A stretch of DNA of 6,616 nt from Cellulomonas sp. (lineage in GTDB: Bacteria > Actinomycetota > Actinomycetes > Actinomycetales > Cellulomonadaceae). A program made the position numbers and the translations under genes. Of this stretch, positions 1 to 5,941 are shown one piece after another. The first letter of the stretch is position 1; each line of letters opens with the position of its first letter. The notes beneath the pieces were generated by a model, which did not search any database, was not told the origin of the DNA, and saw only the letters and a list, made by a program, of their open reading frames with translations. The DNA is taken from NCBI GenBank assembly GCA_031178805.1, contig JAPSIJ010000005.1, positions 1 through 6,616 of the forward strand, given 5' to 3'.

Positions 1-158
1 ACGTCCGGGAGCTCGCTGCCGGCGCGCAGGTCCGCGACGATCGCGGCCCACTGCTCGTCGGAGACCCGGCCGCCGCCGGCGTCGCCCGCACCGTCACGGT
101 GCCGGTCGTCGCCGTCCGGGGACGGGTCGTCGGCGGGGTGGTCGGGACGCGGGGCCAT
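1..158 (-). CDS. N-terminal part of an unrecognised acidic protein (partial)
   Basis: An ATG at 158 (minus strand) opens a frame that stays open to the window edge, giving 52 complete codons; the rest of the gene lies outside. I do not recognise the product. Residues 1-31 are low in complexity and rich in Asp, Pro, Gly, Arg and His, so probably disordered. From about residue 33 (VSDEQWAAIVADLRAG) the sequence looks like a short amphipathic helix, which may begin a folded domain. No signal peptide or membrane segment is seen in the visible part. The start is supported by the ATG and by a TAGAGT box ending six bases before it, which would put the transcript start on the A of the ATG. There is no Shine-Dalgarno sequence, which fits a leaderless message. 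The gene diverges from plsC. That it is a real gene is likely; its function is unknown. Confidence 0.72.
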   Translation of the reverse strand, partial: MAPRPDHPADDPSPDGDDRHRDGAGDAGGGRVSDEQWAAIVADLRAGSELPD

Positions 159-164
159 GGCAGC

Positions 165-170
165 ACTCTA
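165..170 (-). promoter_or_regulatory. -10 box for leaderless transcription of the left-hand minus-strand gene
   Basis: On the minus strand the hexamer TAGAGT fits the actinobacterial TANNNT -10 pattern. It occupies exactly -12 to -7 if transcription starts at the A of the ATG at 158. No good -35 is seen 16-18 bases upstream, which is common for such promoters. The spacing is read directly from the sequence; promoter activity is inferred. Confidence 0.5.
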
Positions 171-174
171 GAGT
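169..174 (+). promoter_or_regulatory. Candidate -10 box for plsC
   Basis: The plus-strand hexamer TAGAGT is the mirror copy of the minus-strand box, because both lie in the palindrome ACTCTAGAGT (165-174). Transcription would start near 181, leaving about 63 bases of leader before the TTG start of plsC at 244. No clear -35 is visible, so this is weaker than the minus-strand call. Confidence 0.35.
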
Positions 175-230
175 CGGCTACGAGCACAGGGCACGGGGAC
201 TGACGCGCAGCGGCCCGCGGTGACGAGGGC

Positions 231-236
231 GAGAGG
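231..236 (+). promoter_or_regulatory. Ribosome binding site deciding the TTG start of plsC
   Basis: GAGAGG lies seven bases before the TTG at 244. The in-frame GTG at 220 has only a G/C run before it and no Shine-Dalgarno match. This favours TTG 244 as the true start. Confidence 0.6.
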
Positions 237-243
237 TGGCAGG

Positions 244-1041
244 TTGTTCTACTGGTTCATGAAGCGGGTCCTCGTCGGCCCGCTGCTGCACCTGCTGTTC
301 CGCCCCTGGGTGCGGGGCGCGGAGCACGTGCCGAGCAGCGGGGCCGCGATCCTCGCGAGCAACCACCTGGCGGTCGTCGACTCGTTCTTCCTGCCGCTGG
401 TGCTGGACCGCGAGATCGTCTTCATCGGCAAGAACGAGTACTTCACCGGGCGCGGCCTCAAGGGCCGCCTCACCGCGGGGTTCATGCGCGGCGTCGGCAC
501 CATCCCGGTGGACCGCAGCGGCGGCAAGGCGTCCGAGGCGGCGCTGCGCACCGGCCTGAACCGGCTCGCCGAGGGCAAGCTGTTCGGCATCTACCCCGAG
601 GGCACCCGCAGCCCGGACGGCCGCCTGTACCGCGGCAAGACCGGCGTGGCGCGGATGGCTTTGGAGTCGGGCGCCCCGGTCATCCCCGTCGCGATGATCG
701 ACACCGACAAGGCGCAGCCGCTCGGCCAGCGCCTGCCGCGCCCGCGCCGGATCGGCGTCGTGATCGGCGAGCCCCTGGACTTCAGCCGGTACCGCGGCAT
801 GGAGAACGACCGGTTCATCCTGCGCTCCGTCACCGACGAGATCATGTACGCGCTGATGGCCCTGTCCGGCCAGGAGTACGTCGACATCTACGCCGCGACG
901 CAGAAGGCCCGGATCGCCACCGGCCACCCGGCCGCGACCGGTCCCGCCGCCCCCGGCCCCACCGCGCCGGGCGGCCGCGAGGTGCCCGATGTCCAGGTTC
1001 CGGTCCCGCCGGAGGACGGGCCCGGCTCCTCAGTAGGATGA
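244..1041 (+). CDS. plsC: 1-acyl-sn-glycerol-3-phosphate acyltransferase (PlsC family)
   Basis: This enzyme transfers a fatty acyl group to lysophosphatidic acid to give phosphatidic acid, the precursor of membrane phospholipids, and acts at the inner face of the membrane. With the TTG start it has 265 residues, usual for the family. All four acyltransferase blocks are present: NHLAVVD with catalytic His41 and Asp46, IPVDRS around residues 88-92, YPEGTR at 117-122 (glycerol phosphate binding), and VIPVAM at 146-151. The last 35 or so residues are a Pro/Ala/Gly-rich tail with no domain. TTG is chosen because GAGAGG sits seven bases upstream and the protein then begins FYWFMKRV, close to the hydrophobic first helix; an alternative GTG at 220 adds eight residues, and an ATG lies at 259. 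The exact acyl acceptor cannot be told from sequence; related actinobacterial members may act on other lipids. It is followed by pfp after 128 bases. Confidence 0.93.
   Translation: MFYWFMKRVLVGPLLHLLFRPWVRGAEHVPSSGAAILASNHLAVVDSFFLPLVLDREIVFIGKNEYFTGRGLKGRLTAGFMRGVGTIPVDRSGGKASEAALRTGLNRLAEGKLFGIYPEGTRSPDGRLYRGKTGVARMALESGAPVIPVAMIDTDKAQPLGQRLPRPRRIGVVIGEPLDFSRYRGMENDRFILRSVTDEIMYALMALSGQEYVDIYAATQKARIATGHPAATGPAAPGPTAPGGREVPDVQVPVPPEDGPGSSVG
1034..1039 (+). promoter_or_regulatory. Candidate -10 box for the pfp-aroG pair
   Basis: TAGGAT overlaps the last codons and the stop of plsC and fits the TANNNT pattern. The 128-base gap up to pfp contains no TA step at all, so this is the only -10-like match nearby. 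Transcription would begin near 1046, giving a leader of about 124 bases that holds two hairpins. No convincing -35 is seen. Read-through from plsC is the alternative. Confidence 0.35.
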
Positions 1042-1048
1042 CTCGCGT

Positions 1049-1069
1049 CCGCCGCGTCCCGCGCGGCGG
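1049..1069 (+). other. Hairpin 1 in the plsC-pfp spacer
   Basis: CCGCCGCG (1049-1056) is followed by a 5-base loop and its exact complement CGCGGCGG (1062-1069), giving a perfect 8-bp all-G/C stem. No T-run follows, so it is not a textbook intrinsic terminator. It could be a weak plsC terminator, an mRNA-stabilising 3' structure, or part of the pfp leader. Confidence 0.45.
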
Positions 1070-1072
1070 CAG

Positions 1073-1093
1073 CCCGGGGACCTCGGTCCCGGG
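1073..1093 (+). other. Hairpin 2 in the plsC-pfp spacer
   Basis: GGGAC (1077-1081) pairs with GTCCC (1086-1090) across a 4-base loop. The stem extends by CCC (1073-1075) with GGG (1091-1093) if G1076 is bulged, for about 8 bp. It lies four bases after hairpin 1. No T-run follows. The remaining spacer (1094-1155) shows nothing I can name. Confidence 0.4.
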
Positions 1094-1155
1094 TCCGGCC
1101 CGCTCCCGTCGCCTTGGGTGACCTGCGGGCCGGGAACCCCCAGCTGTGCATCAAC

Positions 1156-1161
1156 GAGAGG
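1156..1161 (+). promoter_or_regulatory. Ribosome binding site of pfp
   Basis: GAGAGG lies eight bases before the ATG at 1170. It supports that start over the upstream in-frame GTG at 1146, which would precede the site. Confidence 0.7.
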
Positions 1162-1169
1162 TGTGTCTC

Positions 1170-2390
1170 ATGTCGGTTCGTCGCGTCGCGCTCCTGACCG
1201 CGGGTGGCTTCGCTCCGTGCCTGTCCTCGGCCGTCGGTGGTCTCATCGAGCGGTACACCGAGATCGCCCCCGAGATCGAGATCATCGCCTACCAGCACGG
1301 CTACTACGGGCTCCTGCGCGGGGACAAGATCGTGGTCGACGCCGAGGGGCGGGCGAAGGCGCACCTGCTGCACAAGTTCGGCGGCTCGCCGATCGGCAAC
1401 TCCCGCGTCAAGCTCACCAACGCGGCCGACTGCGTCAAGCGCGGGCTGGTCCAGGAGGGCCAGGACCCGCTGCAGGTGGCGGCCGAGCAGCTCAAGGCCG
1501 ACGGCGTCGACGTGCTGCACACGATCGGCGGCGACGACACGAACACCACCGCCGCGGACCTCGCCGCCTACCTGGCGGAGCACGACTACGGCCTGACCGT
1601 CGTCGGCCTGCCGAAGACGATCGACAACGACGTGGTGCCGATCAAGCAGTCGCTGGGCGCCTGGACCGCCGCCGAGGAGGCCGCGGGCTTCGCGGCGAAC
1701 GTCATCGGCGAGCACCGCTCCGGCCCGCGCATGCTCATCGTGCACGAGGTGATGGGCCGGCACTGCGGGTGGCTGACCGCCGCCGCGGCCGCCGAGTACC
1801 GCAAGTGGCTCGACACCCAGGAGTGGGTGCCGTCGCTCGGCCTGACGCGCGAGCGCTGGGACATCCACGCGGTGTTCCTGCCCGAGCTCGCCCTGGACAT
1901 CGAGGCCGAGGCCGCGCGCCTCAAGGCGATCATGGACTCCCAGGGCAACGTCAACATCTTCCTGTCCGAGGGCGCGGGCATGCACGAGATCGTCGAGCAG
2001 CTCGAGGCCTCCGGCGCCGAGGTGCCGCGCGACCCGTTCGGCCACGTCAAGCTCGACACGATCAACCCGGGCCAGTGGTTCGCGAAGCAGTTCGCGGAGA
2101 AGCTCGGCGCCGAGAAGGTCATGGTCCAGAAGTCGGGCTACTACTCGCGCGCCGCCGCGCCCAACGCCGACGACCTGCGCCTGATCAAGTCGATGACCGA
2201 CCTGGCCGTCGAGTGCGCCCTGCGCGGCGAGGCCGGCGTCATCGGCCACGACGAGGAGGACGGCGACCGCCTCAAGGCGATCGCGTTCCCGCGGATCGCC
2301 GGCGGCAAGGCGTTCGACGTCTCCCAGCCGTGGTTCGGCGCGCTCCTGGAGGGCATCGGCCAGCCGCTGGTGCCCGCGACGGCGCACTGA
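1170..2390 (+). CDS. pfp: Pyrophosphate-dependent 6-phosphofructokinase
   Basis: The enzyme interconverts fructose 6-phosphate and fructose 1,6-bisphosphate in the cytoplasm, in glycolysis and gluconeogenesis. The 406-residue protein starts at ATG 1170 after a good ribosome binding site. The family motifs are in order: TAGGFAPCLSS at 10-20 (phosphoryl donor loop), IGGDDTNT at 119-126, PKTIDND at 148-154 with catalytic Asp152, MGR at 195-197, SEGAG from 266 with Glu267, and KSGYYSR at 321-327 (sugar phosphate binding). Two residues mark it as pyrophosphate-dependent: the second Asp of GGDD (Asp123), where ATP enzymes have Gly, and Lys149 of PKTID, where ATP enzymes usually have Gly. Length and these motifs match the Propionibacterium freudenreichii enzyme (about 404 residues, from memory) better than the roughly 340-residue actinobacterial ATP or PPi forms. 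If so, the reaction is reversible and EC 2.7.1.90. It overlaps aroG by one base, so the two are probably co-translated. Automated annotation may simply say 6-phosphofructokinase. Confidence 0.95.
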   Translation: MSVRRVALLTAGGFAPCLSSAVGGLIERYTEIAPEIEIIAYQHGYYGLLRGDKIVVDAEGRAKAHLLHKFGGSPIGNSRVKLTNAADCVKRGLVQEGQDPLQVAAEQLKADGVDVLHTIGGDDTNTTAADLAAYLAEHDYGLTVVGLPKTIDNDVVPIKQSLGAWTAAEEAAGFAANVIGEHRSGPRMLIVHEVMGRHCGWLTAAAAAEYRKWLDTQEWVPSLGLTRERWDIHAVFLPELALDIEAEAARLKAIMDSQGNVNIFLSEGAGMHEIVEQLEASGAEVPRDPFGHVKLDTINPGQWFAKQFAEKLGAEKVMVQKSGYYSRAAAPNADDLRLIKSMTDLAVECALRGEAGVIGHDEEDGDRLKAIAFPRIAGGKAFDVSQPWFGALLEGIGQPLVPATAH

Positions 2391-3742
2391 TGAGCGTCGA
2401 GGCGGACCCGCGGGTGCTCGAGGGCCTCGAGCACTGGCGGACGCTGCCCGTCACGCAGCAGCCGGCGTGGCCGGACCGCGAGGCGCTCGAGCGCGTCACG
2501 GGCCGGCTCGCCGGCCTGCCGCCGCTGGTGTTCGCGGGGGAGTCGGACGCGCTCCGCGGCCAGCTCGCCGCGGCCGGCCGGGGCGAGGCGTTCCTGCTGC
2601 AGGGCGGGGACTGCGCCGAGACGTTCGCCGACGCCACGGCGGACAACATCCGCGGCAAGATCATGACCGTCCTGCAGATGGCGGTCGTGCTCACGTACGG
2701 CGCCAGCCTGCCGGTCATCAAGATGGGCCGGATGGCGGGGCAGTACGCCAAGCCGCGGTCGTCGGACTCGGAGACCCGGGACGGCGTCACGCTGCCGGCC
2801 TTCCGCGGCGACATCATCAACGGCTTCGAGTTCACCCCCGAGGCCCGCACGCCGGACCCGCAGCGGCTGCTCGACGCGTACCACACGTCGGCGTCCACGC
2901 TGAACCTGATCCGCGCGTTCACCACCGGGGGCTTCGCGTCCCTGCTGCGGGTGCACGAGTGGAACCGCGGGTTCACCGCGAACCCGGCGTACGCCCGCTA
3001 CGAGGAGATCGCCGCGGAGATCGACCGCGCGATCCGGTTCATGGCGGCGTGCGGCGCGGACTTCGACGCGCTGCGCACCGTGGACTTCTACTCCAGCCAC
3101 GAGGGGCTGCTGCTCGACTACGAGCGGCCGCTCACCCGGATCGACTCCCGCACCGGCCTGCCGTACGACTGCTCGGCGCACTTCCTGTGGATCGGGGAGC
3201 GCACCCGGCAGCTCGACGGGGCGCACGTGGACTACTTCAGCCGCGTGCACAACCCGATCGGCATCAAGCTCGGCCCGACGTCCACCGCGGACGACGCGCT
3301 GCGCCTGATCGACAAGCTGAACCCGAGCGCCGAGCCGGGCCGGATCACCTTCATCACCCGCATGGGTGCCGGGAAGATCCGCGACCTGCTGCCGTCGCTG
3401 GTGGAGAAGGTCACCGCCGACGGCCGTCCGGTCACCTGGGTGTGCGATCCGATGCACGGCAACGGCATCACGTCCGCGTCCGGGTACAAGACCCGCCGGT
3501 TCTCGGACGTGATGGACGAGGTCGCCGGGTTCTTCGAGGTGCACCGCGCGCTCGGCACCGTGCCGGGCGGCCTGCACATCGAGCTCACCGGCGACGACGT
3601 GACCGAGGTGCTCGGCGGCGCGGAGGAGATCGACGACGCCGGCCTCGCCCGGCGGTACGAGACGCTGGTCGACCCGCGGCTGAACCACCAGCAGTCGCTG
3701 GAGCTCGCGTTCCAGGTGGTGGAGCTGCTCCGCCGCAGCTGA
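2390..3742 (+). CDS. aroG: Class II 3-deoxy-7-phosphoheptulonate (DAHP) synthase
   Basis: It condenses phosphoenolpyruvate with erythrose 4-phosphate to DAHP, the first step of the shikimate pathway to aromatic amino acids. The 450-residue protein has the plant/mycobacterial (type II) motifs: LLQGGDCAETF at 69-79, KMGRMAGQYAKPRSSD at 111-126, SSHEGLLLDYE at 235-245, WIGERTRQLDG at 267-277, GIKLGP at 291-296, CDPMHGNG at 352-359, GGLHIELTGDDVTE at 393-406 and DPRLNHQQSLELAF at 428-441. By alignment in my head with M. tuberculosis AroG, the metal ligands are Cys75, His356, Glu398 and Asp428, and Lys293 is in the active site; all are kept. The start is the ATG in TGATG, sharing a base with the pfp stop; there is no Shine-Dalgarno match, so translation probably relies on coupling. 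The N-terminus is about 12-13 residues shorter than the mycobacterial enzyme. Aromatic amino acid feedback is common in the family but cannot be read here. Confidence 0.97.
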   Translation: MSVEADPRVLEGLEHWRTLPVTQQPAWPDREALERVTGRLAGLPPLVFAGESDALRGQLAAAGRGEAFLLQGGDCAETFADATADNIRGKIMTVLQMAVVLTYGASLPVIKMGRMAGQYAKPRSSDSETRDGVTLPAFRGDIINGFEFTPEARTPDPQRLLDAYHTSASTLNLIRAFTTGGFASLLRVHEWNRGFTANPAYARYEEIAAEIDRAIRFMAACGADFDALRTVDFYSSHEGLLLDYERPLTRIDSRTGLPYDCSAHFLWIGERTRQLDGAHVDYFSRVHNPIGIKLGPTSTADDALRLIDKLNPSAEPGRITFITRMGAGKIRDLLPSLVEKVTADGRPVTWVCDPMHGNGITSASGYKTRRFSDVMDEVAGFFEVHRALGTVPGGLHIELTGDDVTEVLGGAEEIDDAGLARRYETLVDPRLNHQQSLELAFQVVELLRRS

Positions 3743-3754
3743 CCGGGCCCGGCA

Positions 3755-3794
3755 CGACGACGCCCGCACCTCCCCGGGGGTGCGGGCGTCGTCG
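3755..3794. terminator. Two-way terminator hairpin between aroG and the kinase gene
   Basis: A perfect 16-bp stem (3755-3770 with 3779-3794, left arm CGACGACGCCCGCACC) encloses an 8-base loop. It starts 12 bases after the aroG stop and lies 36 bases beyond the end of the converging kinase gene. It is nearly symmetric, so it can fold in both transcripts. Neither side has a real T-run, which is usual for G+C-rich actinobacterial terminators. It is the strongest inverted repeat I noticed in the window. Confidence 0.8.
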
Positions 3795-3829
3795 CGTCTC
3801 CGCCGAGGTGACGCCGGGCGGCGCCGGCC

Positions 3830-5893
3830 TCAGACCACCGTGAGGGTGACCGTGGTGCCCTTCGGGACGGCCTGCTCGGCGGGGACGCTCTGGTCCCGGA
3901 CGGTGCCGAACAGGCCGCCGAGGACGTTGCGCCGCTCGGCCGTCAGCCCGAGGCCCTGCAGGATGGTCGCCGCCTCGTCGTACTGCTTGCCGGTGAGGTC
4001 CGGCATCGGGACCGTCTCCGGACCCTTGGAGACCTGCAGCGTGACCGTGTCCGTGCGCTTCGCGGCCGCGCCGCTGCCCGGGTCCTGCGAGATGACGGTA
4101 CCGGCGGGCACCGTGTCGCTGAACGCCTCCTCGGCGGCGACCACGAGGCCGAGCTCCTCGAGCTGGGCCTGCGCGGCCTCCAGCGTCGCGCCGGCCACGG
4201 AGACCACCGTGACGGGCTGGGGGCCGTCGGACAGGGTGAGCAGCACGGTGGACCCGCGCTTGACGCTCGAGCCGGCCTCCAGCGGGGCGCCGTCCGGGTC
4301 GGTCACCGCGAGCACCGTGCCCAGCCCCGCGGTGTCGCTCCAGTGGTCGCCGTCGACGTAGTCCACGACGAGGTCGGCGTCGGTCAGCATCGCGGCGGCC
4401 TCGTCGCCGAGCTTCCCGCCGAGCTCCGCCGGGACGGTGACCAGGTCGGGCCCGCGGGACACGTGCAGGGTCACGGTGCCGTCCTTGCGGACGCGGTCGC
4501 CGTCACCGGGGTCGGCCTCGAACACCGTGCCCACGGGCGCGGTGTCGTGGAACTCCTCCACCGGGTCCGCGGCCAGGCCGGCGGCGTCCAGCGCCGCGAC
4601 CGCCTCGTCCTCGGCCAGCGTCGTCACCTCGGGCACGGTCGTGTACGCGCCGGGGCCGGCGGCCAGGTACCACCAGGTGCCGCCGCCGAGCAGGGCGACG
4701 AGCACCGCGGCGAGGACGACCCACCGGGCGCGCCCGCGCCGTCCGGGCGTCGCGGCCGGCTCGCCGGGGGCGCCGGAGGGCGTGACGGCGCCGATCGGCA
4801 GCGCCACCGTGCGGCCGGGGGCGGCGATCCGCGCGGTCGCGTCGCCGGGCGCCGCGTCCTCGTCGTCGGGGTGCGTGGTCCGGGTGAGGGTCCCCGGCCG
4901 CGCGGCCGGGTCGTCGTCCGTCGCGTCGCCCGTCGCATGGCCGGTCGCCTGCCCGGTCGCCTGGCCCGTCGCCTGGCCGGTCGCCTGGGGCAGGGCCACC
5001 GCGGGCGGCACGTCCACCCGGCGGGCGAGCGTCGCCTCGTCCAGGGCCGTGCGGGTGCGGCGCAGCAGCGCGAGGGCCGCGCCGGCGTCGGCGGGGCGGT
5101 CGTCGGGCTCCCGGGCGGCCAGCGCGCCGACGAGCTCGTCGACCTCGACCGGCAGCCACGACGCCCGGTCCGACGGGGGCGGCACGTCGGAGTTCACGTG
5201 CTGGAAGGCGATCTGGATCGGCGTCTCGCCGGTGAACGGCTGCGCGCCCGTCAGCATCTCGTAGACCAGCACGCCGGCGGCGTACACGTCGGTGCGGGCG
5301 TCGGCCACGCCGCGGACCACCAGCTCCGGCGCCAGGTACGCCACCGTGCCGAACACGGTGCCCGTGGTGGTCGAGGTGACCTCTGTCACCGCGCGGGCGA
5401 GCCCGAAGTCCGCGACCTTGATCCGGCCGTCGGTGGCCATGAGCACGTTCTCGGGCTTCACGTCCCGGTGCACGAGGCCCGCGCGGTGCGCGGCGGCCAG
5501 CGCGTCGAGCACCTGCTCGGCGACGTCGAGGGTCTGCCCGACGGTGAGCGAGCCGCGCTCGGCGAGGTACCGGCGCAGGTTCACGCCGTCCACGTACTCC
5601 ATGGTCAGGTACGACGTCTCGCCGTCCAGGCCCTGGTCGTAGACGCCGACGAGCCCGGGGTGGGTGAGGCGGGCGGCGGCGCGGGCCTCGCGGCGGAACC
5701 GCGCGACGAAGTCGGAGCCGGCGCCGCCCTCGGCGAGGTGCGGGTGCATCACCTTGAGCGCGACGTCGCGGTCGAGCCGGCGGTCCACCGCGAGGTACAC
5801 GGTGGCCATGCCGCCGCGCGCGATGCGCTGCACGACCTCGTACCGCCCGTCGACCAGCTGGCCGACGAGCGGATCGGTGACGGTTGCTCCCAC
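3830..5893 (-). CDS. Transmembrane Ser/Thr protein kinase with four PASTA domains
   Basis: A 687-residue PknB-type receptor kinase. The cytoplasmic kinase domain spans about 14-275 and keeps all catalytic residues: glycine loop IARGGMATVY (24-33), Lys47, Glu69, HRDVKPEN (142-149, Asp144), DFG (162-164) and APE (188-190). The activation loop (about 168-183) holds six Thr and one Ser, candidate autophosphorylation sites. A linker (about 290-390) contains five ATG(Q/H/D) tetrapeptide units (304-323), then basic GRRGRAR and one membrane helix at about 391-411. Four outer PASTA repeats follow, near 417-482, 484-558, 560-625 and 627-687; such repeats bind muropeptides or lipid II in related kinases. 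The second is longer and more divergent. The start is GTG 5893; there is no Shine-Dalgarno site, but a TAGACT box lies seven bases upstream, fitting a leaderless message. Position next to aroG recalls mycobacterial pknL, but that kinase has no PASTA repeats, so I give no symbol. Its substrates are unknown. Confidence 0.97.
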   Translation of the reverse strand: MGATVTDPLVGQLVDGRYEVVQRIARGGMATVYLAVDRRLDRDVALKVMHPHLAEGGAGSDFVARFRREARAAARLTHPGLVGVYDQGLDGETSYLTMEYVDGVNLRRYLAERGSLTVGQTLDVAEQVLDALAAAHRAGLVHRDVKPENVLMATDGRIKVADFGLARAVTEVTSTTTGTVFGTVAYLAPELVVRGVADARTDVYAAGVLVYEMLTGAQPFTGETPIQIAFQHVNSDVPPPSDRASWLPVEVDELVGALAAREPDDRPADAGAALALLRRTRTALDEATLARRVDVPPAVALPQATGQATGQATGQATGHATGDATDDDPAARPGTLTRTTHPDDEDAAPGDATARIAAPGRTVALPIGAVTPSGAPGEPAATPGRRGRARWVVLAAVLVALLGGGTWWYLAAGPGAYTTVPEVTTLAEDEAVAALDAAGLAADPVEEFHDTAPVGTVFEADPGDGDRVRKDGTVTLHVSRGPDLVTVPAELGGKLGDEAAAMLTDADLVVDYVDGDHWSDTAGLGTVLAVTDPDGAPLEAGSSVKRGSTVLLTLSDGPQPVTVVSVAGATLEAAQAQLEELGLVVAAEEAFSDTVPAGTVISQDPGSGAAAKRTDTVTLQVSKGPETVPMPDLTGKQYDEAATILQGLGLTAERRNVLGGLFGTVRDQSVPAEQAVPKGTTVTLTVV
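4920..4991 (-). repeat. 12-bp in-frame tandem repeat in the kinase linker
   Basis: On the plus strand six consecutive 12-base units start at 4920, 4932, 4944, 4956, 4968 and 4980, all beginning GTCGC. Three of them (from 4944) share GTCGCCTG followed by a C/G tetramer; the first is the most diverged. Read on the coding strand they give the tetrapeptide ATGQ three times, then ATGH and ATGD. Twelve bases keep the frame, so gain or loss of units would lengthen or shorten the juxtamembrane linker without breaking the protein. Confidence 0.88.
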
Positions 5894-5900
5894 GGGCGGA

Positions 5901-5906
5901 AGTCTA
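5901..5906 (-). promoter_or_regulatory. -10 box for leaderless transcription of the kinase gene
   Basis: On the minus strand TAGACT ends seven bases before the GTG at 5893, so transcription would start at or within a base of the start codon. It fits the TANNNT pattern and the absence of a Shine-Dalgarno site. The -35 region is covered by a hairpin and has no clear match. Confidence 0.5.
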
Positions 5907-5940
5907 CGGGCGGCGGGTCCGGGGACCCGGGAGGCGCCCG
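5907..5940 (-). terminator. Hairpin between the transglycosylase and kinase genes
   Basis: Outer arms CGGGCG (5907-5912) and CGCCCG (5935-5940) enclose inner arms CGGGTC (5914-5919) and GACCCG (5924-5929) with a 4-base loop; an uneven internal bulge separates the two 6-bp stems. It begins just after the transglycosylase stop and ends immediately before the kinase -10 box. There is no T-run. It probably ends or attenuates the upstream transcript, leaving the kinase to its own promoter. Confidence 0.45.
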
Positions 5941-5941
5941 G

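Noticed and set aside
178..927. A 249-codon minus-strand frame opposite plsC
   Set aside because: No motif, biased composition, and opposite a well-supported acyltransferase.
1146..1169. Upstream GTG start for pfp
   Set aside because: It would precede the ribosome binding site at 1156-1161; ATG 1170 is well placed and gives the usual N-terminus of the family.
1042..1169. An aromatic amino acid attenuator or riboswitch before pfp-aroG
   Set aside because: No leader peptide with Trp, Phe or Tyr codons, no alternative terminator with a T-run and no known aptamer core could be seen.
888..2387. A 499-codon open frame on the minus strand opposite pfp
   Set aside because: It lies antisense to a clear PFK, its composition is Arg/Ala/Asp/Leu-rich with no domain, and long antisense frames are expected in such G+C-rich DNA.
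2141..3769. A 542-codon open frame on the minus strand opposite aroG
   Set aside because: It shadows a fully conserved DAHP synthase, shows no recognisable motif, and runs through the terminator hairpin.
2467..3843. A 458-codon open frame on the plus strand in another frame of aroG
   Set aside because: It is a shadow of aroG, Arg/Pro/Ala-rich, and continues past the terminator into the converging kinase gene.
4437..5264. A 275-codon plus-strand frame opposite the kinase
   Set aside because: It is antisense to the kinase, Ser/Ala/Arg-rich, and its repeated Val-Ala-Trp-Pro units are only the reverse reading of the 12-bp repeat.
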